DNA from: Gammaproteobacteria bacterium
GTDB taxonomy: Bacteria > Pseudomonadota > Gammaproteobacteria > S012-40
DNA: 64,000 nt
Assembly (NCBI GenBank): GCA_029881255.1
Contig: JAOUMY010000001.1
Location: 496,001-560,000, forward strand
Direction of reading: 5' to 3'
The notes below the pieces were generated by a model. It saw only the letters and a program-made list of their open reading frames with translations, did no database searches and was not told the origin of the DNA. A program made the position numbers and the translations under genes. Shown one piece after another: positions 43,547-52,326 of the stretch (position 1 is its first letter; the number at the start of each line of letters is the position of its first letter).

Positions 43547-45115
43547 ATGGACAATGAGAATCTAACACCGGAATTTCAAGCAAATAGCACACCTCAGTCA
43601 TCGTTTGCCAGAATTTTCTCGCTTTTGATAAAAGCAGCGCTTGCTTCAGCGATTTTGCACTTTCTATTTATCTACTATTTCCCTTTAGATTTCTTTGATC
43701 GTCTCTTTTCTACTGAAACACCGTCCGGGCTGCATACACCGTCTGCGCCGGAAGCCATAAATATAAATCTTTCTGCTGGTACATCCTCACAGACAACAGA
43801 GCAAGAAATAGGCAATTCGAACGATTCACCAGAGGCGAGCCAGGCTGATTCTGGTGGATTAGATGGCATTGACAAAGACAAATGGGGTGAACTGCTAGAA
43901 CGACTGGAAAAGAATACGGGATTTCAGCAAGGCTTTCATCAGACCTATGAAAACTTTTTGCCTAATACGGAAGTGGGCAATGCCTACAAGTTTCGTGACC
44001 GCAAACACGAGGATATCGTGATCAAGGAGGTCTTTCCTACTATCCACGATATCGAAAAACCTTTTCACGAGATTCTGAAGCAAGCCAACAAGAAAATGAA
44101 AGACTATACCGAACGAAATGACATCATTGAGGCGTTTCGCGATCCGCTGACAGTAAAAAAGAGTTCACTCGAAATTCGATTTAAAGCTGAAGAGGAAGTC
44201 GAAGGTACTCCCGTTCTAAACTTTCCTCCCGCAGAACGGCAAGCATATTTCGACAAAACCCTGGCAGAGGACAAAACAAAGCAACTCGGCGACTTTATTC
44301 AAAAATATTTCAAATACGACCCAAACAAAGGTGATTTACCCATAGCAACCAGAGAACTTTATTATCAAAATCTGGAACGCTTGCTTTATTCATTTAGCAC
44401 CGACAATACCTATTTTTATTTGGACTATTATCTCGAAAATTTGAACAAAGAGGACTTTCTATTTAATGCCCTCGATCAAGTGTCCAAGCTAGACGGCAGC
44501 AAAACGGCGACCGAACTCTTGTTCATACTACAAGAACTATACGACATCCAACAGCGTGCCTGGAGAGTCTATTTTGACTTTGGTAAGACATATGAAAAAA
44601 TCTCCAAGGAAAAAGGAAACCGACTTCGCGTGGAAACCCTGCGAAGAGTTGATGAGCGTTACAAGCCGGTGTTGGAATCAAAGAATTTGACCAACTATGC
44701 TGAGCTTCAGAAAAAGTATCTCCAGAGACGACTCGAGATTACCGATCACATTATCAACAATACGCCAAATAGATACCGCATACATGATGCACAATTCGCA
44801 CAGGCTTCGGTTTTGTGGGAGATGGGCGTACTTGAAAATAATAGCGTAAAGATTAATCAAGCCATTCAAACCTGGAACTCACTCTTAAACCAGGCATCAC
44901 AAAATACACTTTCAGATATTGAAAAGGAAGAGTTTACAAACCTGCCCTTCTTATTTGAAATCGAAAAGCATTTGACTAATTATCAGAGATCACCTGATAG
45001 ATTCAAACCCGCTCTCGCACAAAACATAAGCGCGCTGCTCACGCGAAAGGACGCGAAACGGATTGCCGAAAAACATGCGCGTGAGATGAGGCTGTTGTGG
45101 TCGGATAATCGGTAA
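43547..45115 (+). CDS. Hypothetical single-TM, Asp/Glu/Lys-rich protein
   Basis: 522 residues. A TM segment (FSLLIKAALASAILHFLFIYYF) near residue 25 is followed by a low-complexity Ser/Thr/Glu linker (residues ~60-120) and a large soluble, mostly helical domain with many charged residues. It probably faces the periplasm or cytosol through the single anchor; orientation is unclear. No family is recognised. The ATG at 43547 is preferred over the GTG at 43478 because the latter adds 23 non-hydrophobic residues. It stands alone between convergent and divergent neighbours. Confidence 0.65.
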   Translation: MDNENLTPEFQANSTPQSSFARIFSLLIKAALASAILHFLFIYYFPLDFFDRLFSTETPSGLHTPSAPEAININLSAGTSSQTTEQEIGNSNDSPEASQADSGGLDGIDKDKWGELLERLEKNTGFQQGFHQTYENFLPNTEVGNAYKFRDRKHEDIVIKEVFPTIHDIEKPFHEILKQANKKMKDYTERNDIIEAFRDPLTVKKSSLEIRFKAEEEVEGTPVLNFPPAERQAYFDKTLAEDKTKQLGDFIQKYFKYDPNKGDLPIATRELYYQNLERLLYSFSTDNTYFYLDYYLENLNKEDFLFNALDQVSKLDGSKTATELLFILQELYDIQQRAWRVYFDFGKTYEKISKEKGNRLRVETLRRVDERYKPVLESKNLTNYAELQKKYLQRRLEITDHIINNTPNRYRIHDAQFAQASVLWEMGVLENNSVKINQAIQTWNSLLNQASQNTLSDIEKEEFTNLPFLFEIEKHLTNYQRSPDRFKPALAQNISALLTRKDAKRIAEKHAREMRLLWSDNR

Positions 45116-45140
45116 GATTGCTGGTGCTTGATTCGAGATT

Positions 45141-45551
45141 TTACCTTTCTATTGAACCCTGAAAACTTGGGATAGCATTTATATTATCTACCCAGGCAGC
45201 CTTAGTTGAGCAAAAGACATTTACCTGAGGATTAAAATCTGCTGGATTTCTCAACGCTCCGAAAAATATAAGACTCAATCCCGGCAGGCGAAAATTCTTG
45301 TTGTAGATTGGGCTTCCGCAATCAGAACAAAAGTACTTAATACCTACATTGTCAGCCTCATACTGTTTTAGCGAGTTTTCACCTTTGGATAACTGAAGTT
45401 CGTTTTCAGCCACCGCAATATAGGTAGAAAACGCGGTGCCATTTCTCTTTTTACAATCATCACAATGGCAGTTGACCACCATTTTAGGCTTACCGGTTAG
45501 TTCAAAATGTATATTTTCACAATAACAGGAACCGCTGATTTTACTGCTCAT
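45141..45551 (-). CDS. GFA-family enzyme (CENP-V/glutathione-dependent formaldehyde-activating-like)
   Basis: 136 residues. The zinc-binding Cys pattern is complete: GSCYCENIHF, VVNCHCDDCKKRNGTAFSTY and FCSDCGSPIYN. GFA proteins bind zinc; only some catalyse S-hydroxymethylglutathione formation, so the reaction is not certain. ATGs at 45551 and 45569 are both possible. An 8+4+8 inverted repeat lies about 55 bp upstream. Confidence 0.85.
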   Translation of the reverse strand: MSSKISGSCYCENIHFELTGKPKMVVNCHCDDCKKRNGTAFSTYIAVAENELQLSKGENSLKQYEADNVGIKYFCSDCGSPIYNKNFRLPGLSLIFFGALRNPADFNPQVNVFCSTKAAWVDNINAIPSFQGSIER

Positions 45552-45889
45552 GATCCATTTCCCTTTCATTCGCCATTTCAGAATGTAATATGTTATGCAT
45601 AATTATGATATGTTCAACAACATATCAAAATTTTTAGGACTAAGACATGCCGCCGTACGGGCTTGATAAGATTGCTGATTGAGGCCTTTGAATAGCGCAG
45701 TGGCCACCATTCCTCAGCCAGCAAGTGCAAAAAATACCATTGGCGGATTAGCTACGCCGCGATTTTTGATCATAAATAGCTAACTCCATCTTGAATATCA
45801 TAAAAAATACCATCGGGATTCCCTACGGATCTTATATATTTATGGACATGAGCGAAAAACTCCCTTTTGCGACTCTTTCTTTTATCCAT
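45552..45889. other. Spacer between two leftward genes
   Basis: No gene seen. It contains the inverted repeat at 45607-45626 and AT-rich promoter-like sequence upstream of the GFA gene. Confidence 0.4.
45607..45626. promoter_or_regulatory. Inverted repeat upstream of the GFA gene (possible operator)
   Basis: GATATGTT - CAAC - AACATATC, an 8-bp perfect arm with a 4-base spacer, 56 bp upstream of the GFA start at 45551. The size and position fit a repressor or activator site, but no regulator is identifiable nearby. Confidence 0.4.
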
Positions 45890-46099
45890 TTACGATATCT
45901 TCAGGAATTTCGGGACCATCATCAACGCTAGCCCAATACCGAACAATGCGTAAGCACTGTCGACTGCATAAGGAAAAATCATCAAGGCTATGCCACATAT
46001 CAACACAACAAAATTCGCATTTCGTTTACCATATGCAAAATAGGCCATGCCGATCACGCCAAACATAAGACTAAAAAACAATGACCATGCATCGGACAT
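45890..46099 (-). CDS. Small two- or three-TM membrane protein
   Basis: 69 residues. SLFFSLMFGVIGMAYFAYGKRNANFVVLICGIALMIFPYAVDSAYALFGIGLALMMV gives three hydrophobic segments with a positively charged loop. It resembles a widespread family of ~70-residue proteins sometimes named 'amino acid transport protein', a name without functional evidence. AGGAG precedes the ATG at 46099 by ~10 nt; an ATG at 46108 is too close to it. It lies 18 bp after the kinase-like gene. Confidence 0.72.
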   Translation of the reverse strand: MSDAWSLFFSLMFGVIGMAYFAYGKRNANFVVLICGIALMIFPYAVDSAYALFGIGLALMMVPKFLKIS

Positions 46100-46116
46100 G
46101 ACAGACATTCTCCTAT

Positions 46117-47091
46117 TTAGGTGTTCTCAATATGTAGACACAACTCCCGCAAAACCACGATTTTCTGGTCCCAATATTCACTTTGTAGATGTTTGTAGCC
46201 GATGTACTCGGCATTCTCTGCATTGATCGCCATGACCCATATCACGGCAACGATTTCAAACAAAGGGATGGCGGCCAATTCATCCTCATCAAGTCTTCTT
46301 ATCTGCTGATATCCCTCCAGAAAGGATGCCCTGATGTCGGAGGCCTTTTTGTGTTTGTAAAGCGAAGAAAAGAGTTTTGCTATCTCGAAGGAACGGTAGC
46401 CATAGCCACACTGGTCGAAGTCAAAAAGGGTTATTCTATCGTCAAAGTTGATATGAAAGTTATTGGCGTTTATATCGCCGGCACATATTCCATATTTGCT
46501 GCCACTTCGATCGAGTCCGGAAAGTTTTGGATAAATTTCCTCACGCAATTCACACAGAAAATCATAGTCGCAGTCATCAAGAAAGGGTTTAATCAGACCT
46601 AAAGAGCGATCGACAAGGTAGGAGAAATCGAGTTCCTGCCCTTGGACAGAAGGAACAAATTTGTCGGCATGCAGATGCATTTGAGCAACCACAGTACCCA
46701 GCAGGTTTGACTCCTCAGCAGTCAGATCTTTTCCCGGCGCATTTCCTTCGGCATAACGAAACAAGGCGAAAAACCTTTCACCCTCGGACGTCTCTAAACG
46801 GAAGCAGGATTTATTATTGATCGTAGGGACGAGACGCGTTACCGATGCATTCTTCCCATTCAAGAATTTAACAAGCTCCAGTTCAAACTGAATTTCTATC
46901 TCGCTGCGCCAAGTATTTCGATAAACACGGAATATATACTGCTCAAAGTTACTGGTGAGTATGTAGTTGTCATGTAGCCCTGCGACATAGAAATGACAGT
47001 CGAGATCGCCATCAAGAGAGTAGTGGTCTTGTGCGAGTCGGATGACTGATTCAGAGGCAATCCTGGTATACGAATAGTGTAAGGATGTCAT
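46117..47091 (-). CDS. APH/choline-kinase-fold phosphotransferase
   Basis: 324 residues. The N-lobe has GLHDNYILTSN and FRVYRNTWRSEIEIQFELELVKFL; the C-lobe has CAGDINANNFHI (catalytic Asp; the usual HGD is AGD) and ITLFDFDQCGYGYRSFEIAK (metal-binding DFD). It looks like the homoserine-kinase/RdoA-SrkA group. The substrate is unknown. The missing His before Asp is a known variation, so activity is plausible. Co-directional with the small membrane gene downstream. Confidence 0.8.
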   Translation of the reverse strand: MTSLHYSYTRIASESVIRLAQDHYSLDGDLDCHFYVAGLHDNYILTSNFEQYIFRVYRNTWRSEIEIQFELELVKFLNGKNASVTRLVPTINNKSCFRLETSEGERFFALFRYAEGNAPGKDLTAEESNLLGTVVAQMHLHADKFVPSVQGQELDFSYLVDRSLGLIKPFLDDCDYDFLCELREEIYPKLSGLDRSGSKYGICAGDINANNFHINFDDRITLFDFDQCGYGYRSFEIAKLFSSLYKHKKASDIRASFLEGYQQIRRLDEDELAAIPLFEIVAVIWVMAINAENAEYIGYKHLQSEYWDQKIVVLRELCLHIENT

Positions 47092-47663
47092 CTAGTGAAT
47101 TCCGGCTTAGTGTGGACTTAATGTAGGATAAACAGAAAAAGGATTCTATTCCCGTTTTAGATCATAGAGCAAAATGCGGGGAAGTCCTCGCTTTTGGTTT
47201 CAATAGAGATTCGCTTTCTTTTAAATGTCTCGACAAATTCTAATCCCTTTTTGCTCTCTGACCCTGGCTTTCCCCGTAAAGCGCGTTAGTTCATGGGGAG
47301 AAATAATTCATGCATGGGTAGCGAGTAAGTGGCTCTGCAGAGGCAAACCGCCTCTTTTTATTCCACATAATTGGCAGGTGAATATTAAAATGTGTCTTGG
47401 ACAGGCGTGACGAATAACTTGGCTAGGGAGAACGCTCGCGCTTTCGACAAATAAACTTGCTATAACCTTCCATCTTCAATTCTGCGCTCTGTAAGTCAAA
47501 ATACCTTTGGAAAAGAGCGGATTGCATCGCAGTTAGCGCGTAAAACAATCAATACTACACCCCCATGGCGCTCGCTAAGCTCCGAATAAACCTAAAGATT
47601 TTCAGGCAATATCCGCCTAACTATATAGTGTCAGCGCGCATAGAAAACAAAACAGACTTGGTA
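47092..47663. other. Spacer with terminator-like hairpin
   Basis: No supported gene up to the cyclase start. At 47339-47359 is a 6-bp stem AGAGGC / GCCTCT with AAACC loop followed by five T residues, a plausible rightward terminator with no obvious gene in front of it. The sequence was inspected for a c-di-GMP riboswitch because a GGDEF gene follows, and the conserved GEMM elements were not found. Confidence 0.4.
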
Positions 47664-49007
47664 ATGCCTAAAACAAACAAATTACGCATATTTCATCTGG
47701 GTATACGCCAGAAAGTGTTAATGGTGCTGCTAACCGTTTTACTTTCAGCACTAACGGCTAGCGGCTGGTTTGCCCTGCAACAGGAAAAGGACAGTGCTCA
47801 GAAAGAGATCAATCAACGGGGTGTCGATATTGCCCGGTTCGTTGCGAAATCGCTAGCGTTTTCAGTGGTTGGCTATGACTATCACACGATTCAACTACTT
47901 CTTGAAGAAATTGTCAGTTCTGACGAGATCAGTTATGTCCGCGTCACTAATGCAAAAGGCAAGGTAATGAGCCAACAGGGCAAGAAACCTGATGCCAATG
48001 CAAAAAACACATTCAATTTTGAAGAAGACATCCTTTTGGACGACTCAGTTGTGGGCAAACTTGTCCTAAGTTTCAACTCTGAAAAAACGGCCCAACAACT
48101 TGAGTCGCGAAAATTTAGTTTAGTCACCCGTGAAGCTTTCATTATTCTCATGATTGCAATTGCCGAATTTGTGGCCTTGTCATTCCTCATCATACATCCC
48201 GTCAAAGTTATTTCCGAGTCTCTTGATAGAGGCGTTGATAACAGAGGAAATGTGGTCGCCGAAATTCCTCTGAATTCCAAAGATGAATTTGGTCAATTGG
48301 CGAACAAATTTAACGAGCTTGGAAAACAACTCAACCAAGCGAACTATCAACTACAGGAAAAAATCGACCTTTCTGACGCGCGACTTCGGGAAACCAATAT
48401 TGCATTACAAAAACAATCTGACGAACTCAAGCGTATGAATGAAGAGTTTCGCATCCTGTCGATAACCGATGCACTAACCGGCTTATATAATCGACGTCAT
48501 TTTGAAGAATTGATCGCAGTCGAAGTCAGTTTGACGGCGCGGCATGGAGACAATAACAGTCTCATGATCATAGACATTGACCATTTCAAACGAATCAATG
48601 ACACGTACGGCCATTTAACCGGAGATAGCGTTCTGAAAACGGTGGCGAATGTGCTAAAGACTGAGTTACGAAAAACCGATGTACTGTGTCGCATCGGTGG
48701 GGAGGAGTTTGCTGTTCTTTGCAAACGGGCCGGTAGAGAAGAGGCGATGATTGTGGCTGAAAAACTTAAGAAGGCGATCAATAGAGCCGTCATTGACGTA
48801 GGCGACCACATCGTCACAACCACTGTCAGCATAGGCGTGGCTACCATACCGGATGAGCAAGGAACGGATAACGTTGATGCCTTCTATCGGAATGCCGATG
48901 CAGCATTGTATTACTGTAAGGAAAATGGACGAAATCGCCATTTTCATTTTTACGACTTGCCTGTTTCGGAACAATTCAGACAAACCGGAAACATTTCACG
49001 AAGCTAA
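47664..49007 (+). CDS. Membrane diguanylate cyclase (sensor-HAMP-GGDEF)
   Basis: 447 residues. TM1 at residues ~10-32 (KVLMVLLTVLLSALTASGWFAL), a ~110-residue periplasmic sensor of CHASE8-like type (RFVAKSLAFSVVGYDYHTIQLLLEE), TM2 (IILMIAIAEFVALSFLIIHPV), HAMP-like linker and coiled coil. The GGDEF domain follows with GGEEF (345-349) and inhibitory I-site RKTD (336-339). It should make c-di-GMP and be feedback-inhibited. The start at 47664 is preferred over 47565, which adds 33 basic residues. The PhnD-like gene begins 12 nt after its stop, behind AAAGGAGAGG. Confidence 0.9.
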   Translation: MPKTNKLRIFHLGIRQKVLMVLLTVLLSALTASGWFALQQEKDSAQKEINQRGVDIARFVAKSLAFSVVGYDYHTIQLLLEEIVSSDEISYVRVTNAKGKVMSQQGKKPDANAKNTFNFEEDILLDDSVVGKLVLSFNSEKTAQQLESRKFSLVTREAFIILMIAIAEFVALSFLIIHPVKVISESLDRGVDNRGNVVAEIPLNSKDEFGQLANKFNELGKQLNQANYQLQEKIDLSDARLRETNIALQKQSDELKRMNEEFRILSITDALTGLYNRRHFEELIAVEVSLTARHGDNNSLMIIDIDHFKRINDTYGHLTGDSVLKTVANVLKTELRKTDVLCRIGGEEFAVLCKRAGREEAMIVAEKLKKAINRAVIDVGDHIVTTTVSIGVATIPDEQGTDNVDAFYRNADAALYYCKENGRNRHFHFYDLPVSEQFRQTGNISRS

Positions 49008-49019
49008 AGGAGAGGATTA

Positions 49020-49853
49020 ATGCTAATAGCTGCAAAACGACAGTGGATGGCCCTCATCGTAGGGCTTGTATTTTCCTCAATAGCAACTGCGGAAGCGAAG
49101 AAAGAAATCATTCTAGGATCTGTGGCAATGGATATTCCTGCGGTGATGTATAAAAGACTAACGCCATTAACCGACTATTTAAGCACTGAATTAGGTTTAC
49201 CTGTAACGCTCAAATTGTCTCCGAACATGGGCGCCGCCATTAATGAAATCGCAGATGACAAGGTGGACATTGCCTATCTCACACCGGTTGCCTATTTGAA
49301 GGCGCACAAAAAGGGTAAATCACAGATTATTGCGAAGACTGTAACCAACGGCAAGGCTTCGTTTCAGCTCATGATTGTGGTCAAGCACGACAGCCCAATA
49401 AAGATTGTAGAAGACTTGGCCGGTAAATCCTTTGCCTTTGGCGACAAAAAGGCCCTCTTGCAACGCGCTGCTGTAGTCGGGTCGGGTATTCAACTGGAAA
49501 AGCTGGGTTCTTATGAATTCATTGGACACTACGACAACATTGCGAATGCCGTATTGCATGGCGATTTTGATGCGGGAATATTAAAGGATACTACCGCCTT
49601 CAAATGGGAAAAAAAGGGATTAAGAATACTGTACGCTTCGCCCAATCTTCCGCCTTATAATATTGCCGTGAGCAAAAAAGTAGATCCGACAATGGCCGCC
49701 AAAATCAAAAAGGCCTTTTTGGCATTGAATAAGGAAGATGAAAACCACTTGTCGGTCATCAAGGCCTTGGACAAGAAGTACGACGGGTTCGCCGATACCA
49801 GCGATGAGGAATATGATGTCATCAGGCGCTTGATAAAGCCGTTTAACAAATAA
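49020..49853 (+). CDS. PhnD-like periplasmic phosphonate/phosphite-type binding protein
   Basis: 277 residues. Signal peptide (QWMALIVGLVFSSIATAEA), then a type 2 periplasmic-binding fold with the PhnD-like pattern: LTPLTDYLSTELGLPVTLKLSPNMGAAINEIADDKVDIAYLTPVAYLKA and FGDKKALLQRA. No permease or ATPase gene accompanies it, so it is unlikely to feed an ABC transporter. Because it is co-transcribed with a periplasmic-sensing cyclase, it may report ligand binding to the cyclase (inference). AAAGGAG upstream. Confidence 0.88.
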   Translation: MLIAAKRQWMALIVGLVFSSIATAEAKKEIILGSVAMDIPAVMYKRLTPLTDYLSTELGLPVTLKLSPNMGAAINEIADDKVDIAYLTPVAYLKAHKKGKSQIIAKTVTNGKASFQLMIVVKHDSPIKIVEDLAGKSFAFGDKKALLQRAAVVGSGIQLEKLGSYEFIGHYDNIANAVLHGDFDAGILKDTTAFKWEKKGLRILYASPNLPPYNIAVSKKVDPTMAAKIKKAFLALNKEDENHLSVIKALDKKYDGFADTSDEEYDVIRRLIKPFNK

Positions 49854-49999
49854 GTTTGGGTCGCCATACTGGAACGATTACGAGGACTTTGCAACCAACA
49901 GTGTTAGTATCGTTCTGGAGCAAGCCCTCGCGGGGTTCGACTTATGGGCGCAAGTGCAATAACCCAAGGAATTTCTGACGAAAACGCAACATACTGGAT

Positions 50000-51199
50000 T
50001 TAGCCCAATGCCTTCCGCAGTGTTCCCTCTACTTTTTTCGGTCTTATGCTTCCAACCAATATCGTTTCACAATTATTAAACACTGCCAAGCGATGGATAG
50101 CTTGGGTAAATGGCTTAACAAACCGATCATGGTCTAAGTCTTTTGCTTCGATGTGTAAGCTGATTAGCTCAAACTTCCCGGTGTTTCGATGTGCTTTGCA
50201 GTCTACCCGACCGACAAAATTCTCGTCATAAAGAATCGGAAGACAAAAATAGCCGAACTGGCGTTTTTCCTTGGCTACGTAACATTCCATTTTGTAGTCA
50301 AAATTAAACAGGCGCTGAATTCTGTCACGGTGAATGATGGCGTTGTCGAATGGCGAAAGCAGTTTGACGTTTGCCGCCGGGCGCTTGAGCTTGGCATCAA
50401 GATTCGTGGTGGTTGTGTACAATACAGGGCCACTGTCGGCTGAGATCTTAGTTAATGCCCCTTGCTCGATTTCATTTTGAATAAGATCAGTAAGCGCATT
50501 TCGCAGCGTCTTGCCCTGTCTCAAATGAGTTAATTGTTTGAGCGTCGTGAAACCGTAGGCGCGGATCGTCGTATCCAGCAGGTATTCAGCAAATTCGTGT
50601 AGCGTAGGCTCCGCGGTTTCGACCGTGTCTGGTAACACTCTCTCCCTCAGGTCGTAAACTTTTTCCATCCCCTCGCGGCCTGTAACCATAAGCTCGCCCT
50701 GCATGAACAGCGTCTCTAGCGCGAGTTTGCTAGGCTTCCAATTCCACCAGCTTCCGCTACCGCGCTTTACCACATCAAAATCTCGTGCCTTTAAGGGACC
50801 ATCCAGACGAATTCGTTCCATGACATGATTGAGATATTTCTTTTCTGCCTTTGCCAAATAGGGAAACTCACCACGCTTTACCGCCATCATCTGCGGCATG
50901 GCATATCGATAGTCTCTCATGGGTAAATACGATGCCGCGTGATACCAATACTCAAATGCCTGTCGTTCCGCGACTAAATCGTATAAGTGCGATGGTTGGT
51001 AGTCCGGAATACGCGTCCATAGTGTGTGGTGATGAGCGCGTTCAATCACGGCAAGGGTGTCGATTTGTATGTAACCCAGATGCTCCAGGGCATTAAGGGC
51101 CGCTTGCTTCCCCTTCCCGTAAGGACGAGCGGATGACAGTCCTTGCTGTTGCAGGGTTAAGCGACGTAGATGATTGAGCATAAGGTTGGTATGAAGCAA
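50000..51199 (-). CDS. YcaQ-type DNA glycosylase (winged-helix, HTH_42)
   Basis: 399 residues. The N-terminal winged-helix region reads GLSSARPYGKGKQAALNALEHLGYIQIDTLAVIERAHHHTLWTRIP with the catalytic Gln-x-Asp in IQIDT. The central FEYWYHAASYLPMRDY and the later FDNAIIHRDRIQRLFNFDYKMECYV also fit YcaQ/AlkX crosslink-repair glycosylases. These remove interstrand crosslink adducts in DNA. Starts at codons 1 or 7. It lies 15 bp downstream of the cytochrome gene on the same strand. Confidence 0.85.
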   Translation of the reverse strand: MLHTNLMLNHLRRLTLQQQGLSSARPYGKGKQAALNALEHLGYIQIDTLAVIERAHHHTLWTRIPDYQPSHLYDLVAERQAFEYWYHAASYLPMRDYRYAMPQMMAVKRGEFPYLAKAEKKYLNHVMERIRLDGPLKARDFDVVKRGSGSWWNWKPSKLALETLFMQGELMVTGREGMEKVYDLRERVLPDTVETAEPTLHEFAEYLLDTTIRAYGFTTLKQLTHLRQGKTLRNALTDLIQNEIEQGALTKISADSGPVLYTTTTNLDAKLKRPAANVKLLSPFDNAIIHRDRIQRLFNFDYKMECYVAKEKRQFGYFCLPILYDENFVGRVDCKAHRNTGKFELISLHIEAKDLDHDRFVKPFTQAIHRLAVFNNCETILVGSIRPKKVEGTLRKALG

Positions 51200-51214
51200 T
51201 TTACCAAAACAATA

Positions 51215-51613
51215 CTACTCCTTCAGATCAGCCCTGGTCTGCGTTCCAACATTCTCTATCGACAATATGTATGTCACCAGTCGTTCCAGGTGTTCCTGCG
51301 ACACTCGATTGCCGTGTGCAGGCATCTGTGCGCCGCCGGTAATGTCGTTCCAATTCCCATTTCCGCCACGTCTGATTTTATCGATGAGATATTCCTTCGC
51401 ATCCGGAGAATTACGGTAACGTTCCGCTACGAGTATCCACGCAGGTCCCACGATAGATGCCCCTAAATTGTGGCAATTGATGCATCCATTCACGTGGGCG
51501 ATCGTCAGTATGTCTGCCGACTCGTGACGTTGCGTTATTGAGTCGCGATCCTCACGATTTCCGCAGCCTGATAACAGCATAATCGTAATTATCACAATAA
51601 GCTTGTGCCGCAT
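51215..51613 (-). CDS. Class I c-type cytochrome, lipoprotein
   Basis: 132 residues. Lipoprotein signal with LLSGC. The heme-binding CINCH is at about residues 44-48, the axial Met in GGAQMPAHGN. The pattern fits a small periplasmic c5/c551-type electron carrier attached to a membrane by lipid. Donor and acceptor are unknown. The ATG at 51613 puts the signal at the N-terminus; an ATG at 51622 adds three residues. Confidence 0.85.
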   Translation of the reverse strand: MRHKLIVIITIMLLSGCGNREDRDSITQRHESADILTIAHVNGCINCHNLGASIVGPAWILVAERYRNSPDAKEYLIDKIRRGGNGNWNDITGGAQMPAHGNRVSQEHLERLVTYILSIENVGTQTRADLKE

Positions 51614-51703
51614 TGCTATCATCTATGTTTGTCCTTATGGTGTTTGCGTAGGAAAGGAAAAATTGACTATAAAGCGGGGTCAGATAACATCTTTATGTGG
51701 TTT

Positions 51704-51877
51704 TTATAATTTTTGATTCCTCGCGAACCAGGCAAGTTTTAACGCTTCTTCCAACCACGCCAGACGTTGAGCAGGCGTTGATTTGAGAGCGTCCTCTATC
51801 TGCGCACGCTCTGTTGCTGCCCGCGAACCGAAATCACTTGCCTGTGTGTTGGATTGACTATCGTTTTGCTTTTTCAT
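51704..51877 (-). CDS. Small helical protein (57 residues), antitoxin-like
   Basis: The protein has an N-terminal polar part rich in Asn/Ser/Gln and a C-terminal helix ALKSTPAQRLAWLEEALKLA. The (K/T)PAQRLAWLEE(A)L signature occurs in small proteins often found beside nucleotidyltransferase-like genes in other bacteria; no such partner is adjacent here. No ribosome-binding site is evident. It lies between the cytochrome gene and hicB. If real, it may be an orphan antitoxin-type protein (inference). Confidence 0.55.
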   Translation of the reverse strand: MKKQNDSQSNTQASDFGSRAATERAQIEDALKSTPAQRLAWLEEALKLAWFARNQKL

Positions 51878-51990
51878 TGGCTTTCTTGATCAGTTCCAGT
51901 TTCCCAATATCATCCTAATCTAACGGAAGACGAGAACATCGTATAATTGTTTCAAAAAATAAAAGCAAATTTTCTTTGAGCCCGCTTGCG

Positions 51991-52326
51991 CTATTTCGAA
52001 AGCTTTGCACTCGCAATGCGATTCAGGCTTATGCCGGATTCCGCTGCTTGAACCGCCAGTTGTCTATGGATCTCGGGGGGAACTCTCACCATGAACTTGC
52101 CGCTGAATGTTTTTGTCGATAGCGGCTCTGGCACGTGTTCGCCGTTGGTTTTTAATTCGTCAATGGTTTCGTTGACCAGCGTCATGATTCCTTTCAGGGC
52201 TTTTTCCTGGGTTGATTCAAGCCAACTCAGACCAGGAAACTCGGCACATAGTCCAACATATTCCTGATCTTCTTCCGACCATAATACGCGATAGGCATAT
52301 TTATCCTGGATTTGCTTAGCGGCCAT
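51991..52326 (-). CDS. hicB: HicB-family antitoxin
   Basis: 111 residues. The N-terminal part (YAYRVLWSEEDQEYVGLCAEFPGLSWLESTQEKALKG) is the RNase H-like HicB fold and the C-terminal part (FMVRVPPEIHRQLAVQAAESGISLNRIASAKL) is a ribbon-helix-helix DNA-binding module. HicB neutralises HicA and represses its own operon. It overlaps hicA by 11 nt. Confidence 0.9.
   Translation of the reverse strand: MAAKQIQDKYAYRVLWSEEDQEYVGLCAEFPGLSWLESTQEKALKGIMTLVNETIDELKTNGEHVPEPLSTKTFSGKFMVRVPPEIHRQLAVQAAESGISLNRIASAKLSK

Noticed and set aside
47225-47410. 61-codon rightward frame before the cyclase gene
   Set aside because: It runs across the terminator-like hairpin at 47339-47359 and has no good ribosome-binding site.
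47339-47500. Possible c-di-GMP-I (GEMM) riboswitch upstream of the cyclase
   Set aside because: The GGCAAACC fragment is present by chance inside a terminator-like hairpin; the other conserved GEMM elements (GACGCAAAGCC and the second stem) are missing.
51673-51690. GGGGTCAGATAAC segment resembling REP-like element ends
   Set aside because: No second copy or inverted partner is seen nearby; a single short match is insufficient.
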